Positions 24,060-36,371 of a stretch of DNA of 64,000 nucleotides are shown here, piece by piece (position 1 is the stretch's first letter; every line of letters starts with the position of its first letter). The position numbers were made by a program, and so were the translations under genes. The notes below the pieces were generated by a model that was not told the origin of the DNA, ran no database searches, and saw only the letters and a list, made by a program, of their open reading frames with translations. The DNA is from Nageia nagi (Eukaryota > Pinophyta): NCBI GenBank assembly GCA_050084985.1, contig JBITNC010000001.1, forward strand, positions 154,690,001 through 154,754,000. Reading direction: 5' to 3'.

Positions 24060-24985
24060 AGTGGTGATTTGTAAATATTTTAAAGTTATTCTATTCTAGA
24101 TATCATCAAATAGAAATTTATTTACTTAATCCTTTTATGTCTAGTTTTATGAATTCATATGATTATCCACAAACATTAATAAACAATAAAAATAAAATAA
24201 TAGTAAATGAAATATAAATCATATCCACAAAATTAAGATATCAAGATTTATTATGGTTCACCCAATATTGGTTACTTTAGCATGGCTTATCATGATTAAT
24301 ATCTTAGATCAATAAAGAATTTTAATTATAATAGGAATATGGAGATTCAATTACATCCAACAATCATACATCCCATTATTTTGTTAGAAAAATTCCATCT
24401 CAACTCTCTAATAGTTTTAAATGGATTTCTTTATTAGAAAGAAATCAAGAAAGGTCCATAAAATGGTTATTACATCAATCAATCTTAACCAATCCCAACT
24501 AAATATGACTAGAAAGATTAAATAATAAATATGGATAGAAAAATTGAATAGGTAAAATGGACTTCTCCTGGAAGAAAAATAGTTAACTTCCCAAAATACT
24601 AAGAACTACCCAAAACTTATTCAACTTCCTTTGCAACTACTCTATTGTCTCATCATTGATACTAGCAAACATGTTTAAGTAACTAAAATGATACATATCC
24701 CTTGGTTAGGTAATAGATTGTTACAAGACTAGTTCATAGTCTTGTTTATGATAAAAACCTCAAGACTACTCCTAAATGCTTTTTATACTAAAAAATCTAA
24801 TCCTTGATAATCACATAATGAGAACATGAAGCTCAATGTTGGTGTTGCTTGTAGCATTGGTAATGTTTAAAGTAATGGTACTAAGTTATATTATACAAAA
24901 TATCATAAAATGAAAAGCACATATTAGAAATAAGTATGAATACCCCTTCCAATAATATTCACTCCTTGAATTTGATCTTAATATC
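24060..24985 (-). repeat. Probable 3' LTR of a minus-strand gypsy element
   Basis: Lies directly downstream (on the minus strand) of the gypsy pol end at 24986-25236, where the 3' LTR is expected. It is AT-rich and non-coding. Exact borders were not determined; the purine-rich block GGGAGGCA near 24986-24993 (minus strand) may be the polypurine tract. Confidence 0.4.
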
Positions 24986-25236
24986 ATGCCTCCCTAATGA
25001 CAAGGCTTTTTACCCCTAAAGGATTTTATCATTGTAAAATACAAGGAAATAAATCCTCTCCTATAGGTTTCTTATACCATTTTTCTAAGTTAGAATCATG
25101 TTCTTTCAACATAATTAACCAAAGTTCCTATTTTTCTTTTCCATGTTGTATGAACCTTTTTATTATAAAATTGTATCCTCCCCAAGTTCATTCATAGTTA
25201 TTGGAGATAAATCATCAATTGATGGAAAAAATTAAC
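24986..25236 (-). pseudogene. Gypsy pol C-terminus (chromodomain-like tail), minus strand
   Basis: The minus strand reads FFPSIDDLSPI, then an EDTIL-like and GSYNMEKK stretch, ending in a GGMILRS-like tail. It is homologous to 1530-1760 on the + strand, where the same FPSIDDLSPN motif precedes the chromodomain-like end, so both belong to related gypsy families. It is cut at 25236 by the left terminus of the hAT-like unit A, which sits inside this coding end. Confidence 0.65.
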
Positions 25237-25429
25237 TAGAGAAAATTTTAAAACATCATATAAAAAAGATTTTCATATGATTGATGAATTTATTTTTCTC
25301 AAGATTCAGTAATTAGTGATTTTCTTGCAAAGATGCATGAAGGAATGGTTAATATAATTTTGAGGAAAATACAAGGTATTTTTTTGTGAATTTATCTGGC
25401 ATGCATTATTATTGATTGAAAGTGCCATT

Positions 25430-25580
25430 GGATGGTGATGTAATAGCCACTATATGGTTGCATTTGTAACCATATGGTGGTTCTTATCATTGTTTAGTAT
25501 CACTTATCACTATTTGGTTGTAACTTTTTCCATCCTTACATTTTGTATTGCAACCAACCAGTTGCACCCTAATGTCAATC
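25430..25580. repeat. 21-bp minisatellite, left array of unit A
   Basis: Degenerate copies of a roughly 21-bp motif with core ATGGTTGCA/TGCAACCA, for example CTATATGGTTGCATTTG, ACCATATGGTGG and ACTATTTGGTTGTAACT. Each unit contains an imperfect palindrome (CCA-AT-TGG). Confidence 0.55.
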
Positions 25581-25629
25581 AATAGGAGTTCCAAGGTATA
25601 ATGAAATTAATGTAGAATGTGTGGGGCTT

Positions 25630-25637
25630 TATAAATA
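25630..25637 (+). promoter_or_regulatory. TATA box of the accessory gene, unit A
   Basis: TATAAATA within GCTTTATAAATATCTATGAA, about 170 bases before the ATG at 25805. The block is nearly identical in unit B (29834-29841) while surrounding bases vary, which supports a promoter role. Unit C has lost the TATA core but keeps ATCTATGAATAA. Confidence 0.5.
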
Positions 25638-27209
25638 TCTATGAAAAGTCAATTTTGTGTACATTTTAAAATCCTTCTTCTCTTATAGCTCTTCCCTTAT
25701 TATAATTCCTTCCAAGTTACCTCCCACCCTATTCATTCTATTCATACCTTGAAATAATCAACCACCATCTATGTGTTTCCAATTATTTTGTTATAAGTTC
25801 AATCATGGCTTCTTCTGCTAAAGTTTTCTTCAAAAATATTATTTTCCCTAATATACTCATTGATCTTGCAGAACTAGATACATACATGGATTGGGTGGAT
25901 AAGGCTCATCTTTGAGGACTTATTTACATGCCCTAGTTTAAGACTAACTCAAGTATTTTTAACCTCTTGTTATCAAGGTATGAAAAAGGAAAATGGTATT
26001 TTTACTATCAAATTATCTCCCAAGACATTGGTGTATGGCATGTTCGTATTAGATGTGAATGCCTAATTGATCTTCTAGATAATGAAGGGGATACTCTTGT
26101 CATAATGTCAAAGGCTATTTTTGGGGACAATGAGAAGTACCTTGAGTCCCATTATAATATATCCTATATACTTTAATGAACCTAGTGAACTTCTAACATT
26201 TCTATATTCATGAATCATTTCAATTTAATTTTTAACTTATTGTGAATTTGTGATTTTTGTCTAGCAATTTTCAAAATTATGATTGAGTAGAAGTATTCTT
26301 TACAATAATTTGATCAAAAAATACCTCAATTTCATGATGGGGTTATTCATCATGCATGTTGTTCTATAATAGTGACTAGGGGATCTTCCACAATGGGATT
26401 GCACATACATTATTTGTATGCTTAGTGAATCTAGATTTGATTTTTGTAGTTATATTTCTAAAAGAATTTTAAAAGATTTAAGTGATGAGTTTACTAACAA
26501 CACTAATGTTATCATGAAAATAAATCTATTAATAGAGCTTTAATTTGAAGCTTTTTATGATTTAATGAATGCACCATCATCAACATATTTGGTACAATGT
26601 ATGAACTAGACATCTCTATCTTTTGACCAATTTTAGGTTTGTATTCCCTTTAGTATTTATTATTATATCTAGGTTACATAGTATTTTTCATCTTAATCAA
26701 TTGTTGTATCATATATAGAGTTAAGCATTTGTACATGTAAAGAAGAGGGAGGAAGCATTGAAAGTTCATAGAGATGAAGGTGAAGCAGAATCTAACATGT
26801 ATAATGAGGAAACATAACCCCTCATCAAACTAAAGAAATAAAAAATGAAGAGATCAATTGCATCGACAACAACTTAGTTTCGTATAATTTCAATTTTAGG
26901 TAAAGAGACTAAATGCAATAGATAAAGATTCTGATTATTTTCTATTACAATACAAAATTTCATTTTTGTATTCTAAAAACACAAGTAGAAGATATTTGGA
27001 ATAAAAGTTTTACATAAAACCCACATAGGAAACCACACATGCAAGAAGTCACATCACCATACAATCAATCATTCAAGCACCCACATAACAAACCATTGCT
27101 ATAACAAACCATTTCTGGTACATCCTCCTATGTAACCTTAGGGATACCCACCTAGGGAACCACTTAGATACCCACACATGCCATATCATAAGGTAAACAT
27201 AAATGTTAT

Positions 27210-27300
27210 CTCATGGGTGCACCCAACCGAGTTGACTTTTCTTTGTATCGAGTGCATCTTGCTACTAGATGGATGCACCTTGTTACCAACAATTTTGTTG
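27210..27300. repeat. Internal minisatellite of unit A accessory gene
   Basis: Short array with GGGTGCACCCAA and TGCATCTTGCTACTAGATGG units, about 21 bases apart. The same stretch is longer in unit C (39480-39605). It lies between coding blocks 3 and 4, probably in an intron or linker. Confidence 0.5.
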
Positions 27301-27327
27301 GACTTATTTTTTAAATTTAGATGGATT

Positions 27328-27375
27328 ATAATATATATATATATATATTTATTTATTTATTTATTTATTTATTGA
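27328..27375. repeat. (TA)n/(TTTA)n microsatellite
   Basis: A run of TA repeats passing directly into TTTA tetranucleotide repeats. Absent at the matching place of units B and C, so it expanded after the units separated. Confidence 0.9.
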
Positions 27376-28814
27376 ACAATTTTGATAAGAATAAATTACA
27401 TGACAACACCATCAATGCCATCATTGGGACAAGTTCAAAGGATAGGAAAGAGAATTTTCAAAATCGATGTTAAGGCTTAACCAACCTAGATAGTAGACAT
27501 TTTGTGTTCAAAGTTTCCAAGTCTAAATCTTGAGAATATTTGAAGTGCAAATGAGGATGGATTGCAATATATTGATTTATATGAAGATTATTTAGAAATT
27601 GAAAATACTCCCACTCCTTGTGAACTCTTTCAACTACATGATATCATTCATAGTATTGGGATGGGTACTCAGATTGCTATAATGAATATGTATCCTCGAC
27701 CTTCTTAAGTTCAACCCTAAAATGTTGCCCAAAATAAGGAGAAGGATAACAATGTAAAAATAATTTATTAATCATTTGATTGGGGAAACATACCTCAAAA
27801 GTATTTAAAATACATTGATGTCATAATTGGAAAGGTTAGGATAGTGGGAGTACAAGGCTAAGGTCATAGTGAATAAAATAAAGGCTATATATGAAAACTA
27901 CTCCCAATGTCAATCATTATATGGCAAAGTTCAAAATAAACTAATGAACATTGAGACTCTTTTGGCTCATGTTGAGGCTATTTGGATTTAGTTTTTGAAT
28001 TAATACAATGATGTTGTTTTTTATTAATATTTGGATAAACTAGAGAATCTGAATGGAGAAGCACATGCCTTTTTTAAGTAATGTACTTGTGATAAGTAGG
28101 TTAAATTGTTATTATAAAAAAAATAAAGAAAAGGTATTTTGTATTTTATTTACACCAATACAAAATATGACTAGTAATTTTTTAGGTATTTTCTATTTCA
28201 TTTATATTGAATTTTACAAGGGAAATATGAAAAAAAAATAATGTTGAAGTTTTAAATTTTCATTTGAAGAAGGTGAAAAAATGTGATCAATGCTACTGAA
28301 TTGAAAGAAGACATAGTGAAGTTGAATAAGAAAAATAGCACATTGAGGGAAATTATAAAAGAGCACAAGTGGGGCCTCAAAATATTATGGCACAAAAAAG
28401 TTGCATTTGATCCATCATTATCCTTGATGAGTGACACCACAAAGAGAAGAGAGGAAAACATTACAAAATCTCTTCTCCATGACATATAATTTGATTCAAT
28501 CTAAAATTTTAAGTGAGGAAATTGAGGTTGAGTAGAAGTTACCACCATGGAACTTGGAAGTTGATTACTTTAAAGATTATTTAAATTTGTAAATTTGCTT
28601 TCTATGTTGAATCTTAAGACTTCAAATGGTTTAAAACTGATACTTTAAATTTAATTTCTAGTAATCTGTATTGAGTGGTAAAAAACTTGAAATTTTGATT
28701 TCAATATTTTTATACTTTTGTATGTTTGAATATAAAACAAGGTTAGTAATTTTCATTAGCTATTTTACAAATTGCATTTGAATGTTAAGAGAGAGTTTTG
28801 TAATTTTCACTTTG

Positions 28815-28930
28815 ATGCAACTAGACAGTAGTATCTTACAACTGGATGGTAGAATCCTACTACCATATGGTAGAATCTTGCTACCGAATTATAGCATTTT
28901 GCAACTAGATGGTAGCATCGTAAAACTACA
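28815..28930. repeat. 21-bp minisatellite, right array of unit A
   Basis: Units such as CTACCATATGGTAGAATCTTG and CAACTAGATGGTAGCATC repeat about every 21 bases after the accessory gene. CTACCATATGGTAG is a perfect palindrome. Confidence 0.75.
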
Positions 28931-29149
28931 TGCTTAGGTCATTTTTGCACAATTAAAACTATACAATAGATTACTAAAAGTTTTTAATCTTGTAATTGAT
29001 AATAGTTTTATGTCAATCTTATACAATTTTTTTTATTTTATGAATTGGTATGTATATTAAAAGCTAGATAACTAAAACAACTACCTAATATTTCCATCCT
29101 AAAATATGTTAATTATGTTTTATTGAACAACATTATCTATTTGAACATT

Positions 29150-29380
29150 TTTCACCTCACCCTTGATGTTACATAAACCTCTTCATTCTACTAAAGATCT
29201 CCATGTGAACATAGCCTTGTTGACTAGAAAATTATCCATAAAATAATGTGAAACATACAAGCATAAATAAGCATCCAAGTTATTTTCCAATTTGTTATGT
29301 AGTTTTGAATTAATAAAATAAAGATAACTTAATACACTTTCATATTCTACTAAAGCAAGTATGATTTTATGACATAATTC
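29150..29380 (-). pseudogene. hAT transposase C-terminal fragment, unit A
   Basis: The minus strand reads INSKLHNKLENNLDAYL, CLYVSHYFMDNFL and a short tail. It aligns with the end of the Y transposase (IKSKLQNKLDKNLDT, RLYVSSYDMDSF) and so with the hAT C-terminal dimerisation region. Everything upstream of it is missing because unit B begins at 29381. Confidence 0.65.
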
Positions 29381-29554
29381 TAGGGAAAAGTTTAAGATAT
29401 TATATAGAAAATATTTTTCATATGACCATCGAATTTATTTTTCTTGAGATTCGATGGTTGGTGATTTCCTATGAAGGTGCATGAAAGAAATGGTGGATAT
29501 AATTTTGAGCAAAATATAAGGAATTTTTTTTGGTGAATTTATCTACCATGTGCT

Positions 29555-29790
29555 ACCATTGGTTGAATGTGCAACCAGATAATGACAAGTGCTACTAGAT
29601 AGTTGCACTTGGAATCAGATGTTGCATTTGTAATTGGATAGTTTAAAATACAATCAAAAGATTGTACTTATAATTGTATAATTGTACTTATCATCATCTA
29701 GTGGTACTTACCACCATTTGGTTATAATTATTATAGATCTTGCATTTTGAATTATAAACAACTAGTTGCACCTTGCTGTTGGTTGATAGG
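29555..29790. repeat. 21-bp minisatellite, left array of unit B
   Basis: Degenerate units such as TGCAACCAGATAATGACAAG and CACCATTTGGTTATAAT. Homologous in position to the arrays at 25430 and 37680. Confidence 0.55.
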
Positions 29791-29833
29791 AGTTCCAAGG
29801 TATAATGCAATTAATATGGTAAGTATGAGGGTT

Positions 29834-29841
29834 TATAAATA
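29834..29841 (+). promoter_or_regulatory. TATA box of the accessory gene, unit B
   Basis: TATAAATA in the block GTTTATAAATATCTATGAAT, conserved with unit A and about 170 bases before the ATG at 30009. Confidence 0.5.
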
Positions 29842-32081
29842 TCTATGAATAATTATTTTTATACATATTTAAAAATCCTTCTTCTCTCAGATCTCTTCCC
29901 TTCTATTATTCCTTCCATGTTACCTCCCACCCTATCTGTTCTATTCATACCTTGACCTATTCCACCACCATTTTGTGTGTTTCCAACTATTTTATTGTAA
30001 GTTCAATCATGTCCTCTTTTGCTAAGGTTTCCTTTAAAAATATTATATGCCCTAATATACTCATTGATCTTGCAAAATTAGACATGTACATGGATTGGGT
30101 GGATAACGCAAGTTTTTGAGGACTTATTGAGTAATGACTAAGAAAAAGGTATTTTCATTATTAAATTATCTTCTAATACATTGGTGTATGGCACATAGAG
30201 ATTATATGTGAAATTATTGACTTGTATTCTAGATAAATAAGGAGAAATTTATGCAAAAAATATCAAAATATATTTTTGGGGATGATGAAAAGATGTACTT
30301 TGAGTCCCATTACAATGTCTCGTTTGATGAACTCAATAAAATTTTGATATTTTTATATTTATGAATAATTTTAATTTAGTTTTTGAATTATTATGAATAT
30401 GTGATTACTGTCTTGAAATTTTTAGGATTGAAATTGAGTGGAGGTGTTATTTAAAATAATTTTATCAATAACTACCTCAAGTTTATGATGGACTTATTTT
30501 CCACACATGTTGTTCTGCAAGGGAAACTAGGGGAGCTTTCGTAATGGGCTTGCACGACATTGATTGTGTGCTTAGTAGAGATAGATTTAATTTTTGTACT
30601 TATATTTCTAAAATAATCTAAAAAATTTTAAGCATGTATTTGCTAATAACACCAATGTTATCATCACAATAATGTTTTGATTAAGTTTTTACTTTGAAGC
30701 CCTTTATGATTTAATGAATGCACAACCACCAACATATTTGGAACAATGAATGAACTAGATATCTCCATCATTATATAAAATTTATATTTGTATTCCCTTC
30801 AAATTTATTGTTATGTCTAGGTTGTGTAATAATTTTCATCTTAACCAACAATTATGTCATATACAGAGTTGAGCATTTGCAAGTGCAGATAAGTGGGAAG
30901 TAGCCTTGAAAGGTCACAAAGTTGAAGGAGGGGTGGACTTTAAAATCCATAATGAGGAAACATATCCCCTCATTAGATTTAAGAAATAAATAATGAAGAT
31001 TTAAATTGCACCAACAACAACTCAATTTTAGTTAAAGAGATTAAACATGAAAACCAAGGCTTATAATTATTTTCTATTACAATGTGAAATTTCACTTTGT
31101 ATTTTGAATACAAAGGAAAGGGATCTTTGGAATAAGATTTTGACACAACAACCACATAGGAAATCACACATTTAATATCTCAAATCACCACACAATCAAT
31201 CAATCAAGCACCCACATAATAAACCACTAGTATTTTGTTCCATACAATATATATATTTTGTTCCATTGAATAATTTTAACAAGAAAATATTCTAATGATA
31301 TTACCATCAATACCATCATTGGGATAACTTTAGAGGAGAGGAAAGATAATTTCTATGATCAACACAAGGCTCGATCAACCCAAATAGTGGACATTTTGCA
31401 TTCAAAGTTTAGAAGTCTAAATATTTAGAACATCCAAAGTGCAAGTGGAGCTAGATTGTAACAAATTGATTTAGATGAAAATTATTTAGGAATTTACAAC
31501 ACTACCACTCCTTATGAACTCTTTCAACCATATGAGATCATTCAAAATATTGGGATGACTACTTAGACTACTATAGCAAAGATGTATCTTAGACCTTGTG
31601 AGGTTCATCCCCAAAATGTTGCTCAAAATGAGGAGGGAATTGACAATATAAAATTTTTGATTGGTCATTTGATTGGGAAAAATTACCTCAAAATTATTCA
31701 AAACACATTGATGTCATATGTGGAAATGTTAAGATAGTGGGAATACAAGGCTAAGGTCATGGTGAAATAAATAAAGGTAGATATAAAAACTACTCCCAAT
31801 GTTGCCCATTATATGAAAAAGTACAAAATCAATGAAAAATAATTGAGGCTCTTTTGGTTGACACTAAGGTTGGTTTGATTTCTTTTTCAAATCAATAAAA
31901 TGATGTTATTTTTAATTATTTTTGGATGAACTAAAAAATATGAATGGAGAAGAACAAGAATTTTTTATTAAATAGACTTGAAATAAGTAAGCTCTTGAAA
32001 TTATTATTATAGAAAAAGATAAAGCAAATGTATTTTCCATTTTGTTTACAAAAATATAAAATATGACTAGTAATGTTTTAG

Positions 32082-32086
32082 ATATG
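32082..32086. other. 5-bp target site duplication, left copy
   Basis: ATATG immediately before the solo LTR; identical to 36367-36371. Unit C keeps the unoccupied site TTTTAGATATG followed by AAAAGGTTTAATG near 40471. Confidence 0.85.
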
Positions 32087-35000
32087 TGTCACGACCCACC
32101 TCAAGACACTATTTGACCTTGAGTAATTATGTTTGCATAATACTATGGTAATGATAAGTTTCATATGGGAATATGTATCATTTGTGACAATTTGATGTTG
32201 GCTTCAAGATGTTTTGACACAAGTCATAAGTGGAGAAGTAACCCAAAGACCCTAAAGACCAAAGGTGAATTGATGATGGGAATGAAAGGACAAGAGGAGG
32301 AAATGATTGACATTGATTTGCTAACACACCCTATGACCATTGTAAATCATATAGATGCATAATTGTTGTGATTGTTGATTTATTGATGAAAATATATTTG
32401 CAAAACTATGTGGATTAACCTTACTCTATAGGATGAGGTGACTATTGTAGGTAAAGATGTGTTTTCCCTTGTTTGGTATTTTTAAAATTCAAATTTTGAA
32501 ATGGAGGAAAAAAGGGGATATACCTTTAGTTAAATTTAAAAATTATTATAATGCTAGAAAAATAAATTTAATGGGGTAAAAATTGAATATAAGTGTCCAT
32601 ATTATTGCCACATAGGGCTAATAGTAAAAACACTATTAGATAGAGACTAAAGTCTCCTTATGGTATGACATGATATTTAATAGCTAGGAAAATAATAGAG
32701 TAATGACCCTACTTAATTTTGTATTTTTGTGTTAGATGTGGATAAGAGTTGGCACTAAATTGTCAACTAATGAAAAAGATTTCAAAGTATTAAATGCCAT
32801 TACCATCATATCCAGCTTTAAGCAAACCTAACCAAAAATTATTGAGGTAGTGAGGAGACATCCATTTGGACATATTTGAGCCCCTTTAGCTATAAATAAA
32901 GAAGTAAAGCATTGGAAAAAATACCAACAACTACCTATCTATCTTTTGCCATTTTGTTTTTCAAGCTTGGATTACGTGAAGCAAAGAAGTCTCTCTTTTC
33001 CTTCTCCAATTCAAGGTGCATTCTTTACATTTTTAATATACCTAAGATAAAGTAGTTATATTTTATTGTTTTTAAAGAGTTGTATGAAAAGATTATTTTT
33101 CTAAAGACTTTTGTAATGAATTATTGATAAAGGACTTATACTAAGTGAAAGGATATATTGATTGATTTAATTGTTGTATTGCATATGGAGGTTATTATGA
33201 TGTCTTTTCATTTAAAAGGAAAGAAGTGGGATCTTAGTTTTTTTCTTAATTATTCCCTTTTATTTAATTTAATGGAAGTCCCAAGTACAATTTGAGTCTA
33301 GTTAATTAATTCATTATGACTAGTTCTTTCCCTCACTTGTTTTGATTTTAATACCTTCCTCCTTGAAAATTACTTTGGTTTTCCTATTTAAGCTTGAATA
33401 TAAGATAAGATTTCATAAAGATAATTATTATGATATAGCTATCTCCTAACACATGCTATGTCGTAAAGTTCTAGAGACCTCTTTTGTTTGGTAAGAGATA
33501 TTATTTTGTTTTTACTAGTGTGTTATATTCTTTTATTCCTAAAAACATAATATGTTGGAAAATGATTAGATAGACTCCAAAATCTTTCTATGAGCATAAT
33601 AAGTCTTATTTTCAATTCATACATGTGCTACCCAATTTTTATTGATTTTTGAAAATTCCTTCTTTAACAATTCTCCTACCAAAAGAGCATAGGTAAGTGA
33701 AAAAGTTGAATTCTTTGCCTTAAGCCATACATGTTGTTGAATTTCATTACCATCAAATGTGTTTTTCCCCAATGTACACTATTAGAAATTCTTGTAATGC
33801 CTTACATTGTGCAAAGTAGCACTCAAACTTAAAGCATAGGGAAACAAATGAGTATCTATTGTCTCCATGTTATGAACTAATGTTGCATAGTTAAATGAAA
33901 GCTTTTCTCAAAATACTAATAGAGGAATAGGTTACATGAATAAGGAGAGATTTGTATGCAATATCAATCCCAAACCATCCTTAATTTCCCATCATTGCTT
34001 GTCCAATACTTTAGAAATCTGTTCCAAGGGCATTTACTAGTTAAGAATGTAGAGATAGAATCAAATTTTGTAGGTAGGCAACTAAATACTTGATTTCAAT
34101 GAGAGTTTTTGCATTCACTATGGAAAATTCATGTATCCAATCAATGTGTTTTGAATTATACTATTTCATTGTTATATATTGAATGTTCATGACCCTTGAA
34201 TAGATGCTAGTATCACATTAATTTTAACTTGCTAGAAGATAAGCACTCACCATGTTTTCATGTTCAATGAAAGCATTAACAAGTTTTAGTTTACAATTTG
34301 AGAAGGGGTGACATAAATAAATTAGATGTCTTTGTGGGCTTAAGAAAAGGAATTAAATTTTAAAGAATCCTACTACAAGTGTATATATAAGTAAGACTGA
34401 ATATTGTATTTAGTAATTTATTATTGAGTAATAATTGTATAGTAATGAGGGATTCTCTTTTATAAAAATATTTTAGCATTGAAATCTAATTGCATTATTG
34501 AGTTTTGAAAGATACTTAGTAGAGTAATTCAAATACATTTCATCATTCTAAATTATATGAGAAACATGGTGAAAGATAATGTGACCAAGGAAAAAGGAGG
34601 TATTCCATAAAGGATCTAAAATCCTCCCGAGGTCTTAAATAAATGAATGCATTACATTATGGTCAATTAAAAAAAAGGATGTCTTAATTCACCTCCTTCC
34701 TAATACTCAATCCACTTACCAAGTACCAAGGGATGTTCAATGCTCATTACATGAAGAATAATGGAGATGCTCAATGCTCATTGCTTGAAGATCATTAGGT
34801 GCATCCCATGAAAAGCCAAAGAATGATTTACTCAATAGCATGTTATACTATATTTGTATTATGAAAGGATTATAAATTACCAAAGTCATTAAATTGTATT
34901 AATCTTATGATGTATTAATATTCTTGTAATAAGTTATGAAATTTTTGATTTTATAAGGATTATTTTGTACTTATCTTTTGTTAATATATTACAAAATGAA

Positions 35001-36366
35001 TGTAAGATAGATGATTTTACTTTCTATTTATGAATAACATTATGAGTATTACATGATTAATTCTTGGTGAAATAGAGTAAGGATTAATACTTGTTATATA
35101 ATAGTTGTAGATGAATTATGTTTGTAATCCTAACAAGTCCAAAATTATCCTATCAACTTAGAATCAAACCTAAACTAGAGTTAAGGTTCCAAATGACAAT
35201 TTGTGAGCATTTGGGATATCTTAGGGACCCTTGGAATCAAATTGGATATCAATGGTACCCCATGAGATAAATTGAATCATTTGAAATTCTTTTTGTATAG
35301 ATGCAAGAAATGAAATGAAGAACCTTTGCCAAGTAAACCTACCTTGGTAGATGATAAACAAAAGGAATATTTTTTGCATGAGGACCACATAGCACTACAT
35401 TACTTTTGTTGCAATAGTGGTGATATCCTTCCTCACAACTTATTACTTTATGTATTCAAGAGATATTTTAAAAAGTGGATCCATATACGTGATACAATGC
35501 GTATGGGATAAAATAAGAAAAATTGTGTCTTTCTACGTAAGTCATAACTAAGAATTTTGAGGTATTCCTTGTGGGTAAGGATGAATGGTGTTAAACCTTA
35601 GAACATGTCTTATACCCACTTCACTATTTGAAAATATTTGTATATGGTTAGTAGGACATATGTGGTTTTTTTGTCAACACATTTAAAAATATATTAGACT
35701 AAAAAACCACTTGAGGATATTGTTTAATATCCATGGCTCTTCAAGTTATGGGCATGGAGATGTCAAACCACATGGTGGGACTAACCAATAGTTATGGTCA
35801 TGTTAGTACTCATATTCCTCAATAGGTGAGTCAGGTGGGATAGCAATTGGAAAAACTACTATTACTAGGTGAGGGTAATTAGTAGTCATATCACTTACAG
35901 TTAGCAGATAGGGATATGATAATTGTTCCATAGGTGATGCTACCCACTAATAAGGAAGCTTGCCTAGGACAAGTTAACTGCTCCTATGAGATGGAGAGTT
36001 ATCATTAGGAGATGATAACTAACTTAGTGGAAGTGCAATCTTTCAAGTGTTATGGGCCCCGAGTAGAAAACCATTATGTTGTAATCAAAAAACCTATTAC
36101 ACACAAGACATGGAATAGAAATGGTGAGTTTACTTTTGAGGCATCTTTTCAATAGGGTGAGTGTTGAAAAGTGAACACTAGAAAACTTTATTAGGATTGG
36201 TTACCCTAGGTTCTTGGCCAATCTTGCCATGTGAGTGCTAAACTAGCTAGCAACATGTCAAACTCATGTGGGATCACCTTGTTCATTCCTAGTTCATTTG
36301 AGTGTTACAAAAAAAAAAGGTTAAAAATTAGGGCTTTGGTTGATGATAATTAGTGGATGCATTACA
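32087..36366 (+). mobile_element. Solo LTR (4.28 kb) of a Ty3/gypsy element, W family
   Basis: Starts TGTCACGACCCACCTC and ends GTGGATGCATTACA, with TG to CA termini and the 5-bp duplication ATATG on both sides. It is homologous to the 5' LTR of element W (56110-59541). Shared landmarks are AAGACCCTAAAGACCAAAGG, the GCCACAT.GG block, GGAGACAT.CATTTGGACA, AGTGGAAGTG.AATCTTTCA and AGTAGAAAACCA. No internal retrotransposon sequence remains, so the element was reduced by LTR-LTR recombination. It is about 850 bases longer than the W LTR, mainly through sequence near 35050-36010 that W lacks. Short frames inside (for example 32165-32362) are not supported as genes. Confidence 0.9.
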
Positions 36367-36371
36367 ATATG
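36367..36371. other. 5-bp target site duplication, right copy
   Basis: ATATG directly after the LTR end GCATTACA, matching 32082-32086. Confidence 0.85.

Larger units (their letters stand above)
25805..28590 (+). pseudogene. Accessory gene of hAT-like element X, copy A (unknown function)
   Basis: Unrecognised protein found in all three X units and, on the opposite strand, in element Y. The start ATGGCTTCTTCT is conserved in position in all three units. Block 1 (25805-26176) carries TYMDWVDKA, GLIYMP, then DNEGDTLVIMSKAIFGDNEK and LESHYNIS. Block 2 (about 26255-26690) has MGLF..HVVLQ, LSESRFDFCSYISKRI and FEAFYDLMNA. Block 3 (about 26735-26930) is highly charged (HVKKREEALKVHRDEGEAE) and may follow an intron (GTTACA to ATATAG). 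After a minisatellite, block 4 (27540-28489) has YIDLYEDYLEIENTPTPCELF, then a coiled-coil-like end with ELKEDIVKLNKK and WHKKVAFDPSL. Stops break blocks 1, 2 and 4. No catalytic motif or known domain is visible. Confidence 0.6.
25237..29380. mobile_element. hAT-like element X, tandem unit A
   Basis: First of three head-to-tail units. The left terminus TAGAGAAAATTTTAAAAC resembles the left terminal inverted repeats of units B and C. In order it holds a 21-bp minisatellite, a TATA box, the accessory gene on the + strand, a second minisatellite, and only the C-terminus of the hAT transposase on the - strand. It then meets unit B at the junction CATAATTC/TAGGGAAAAG. It is an internally incomplete copy: most of the transposase and the right terminus are missing. 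Confidence 0.7.
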
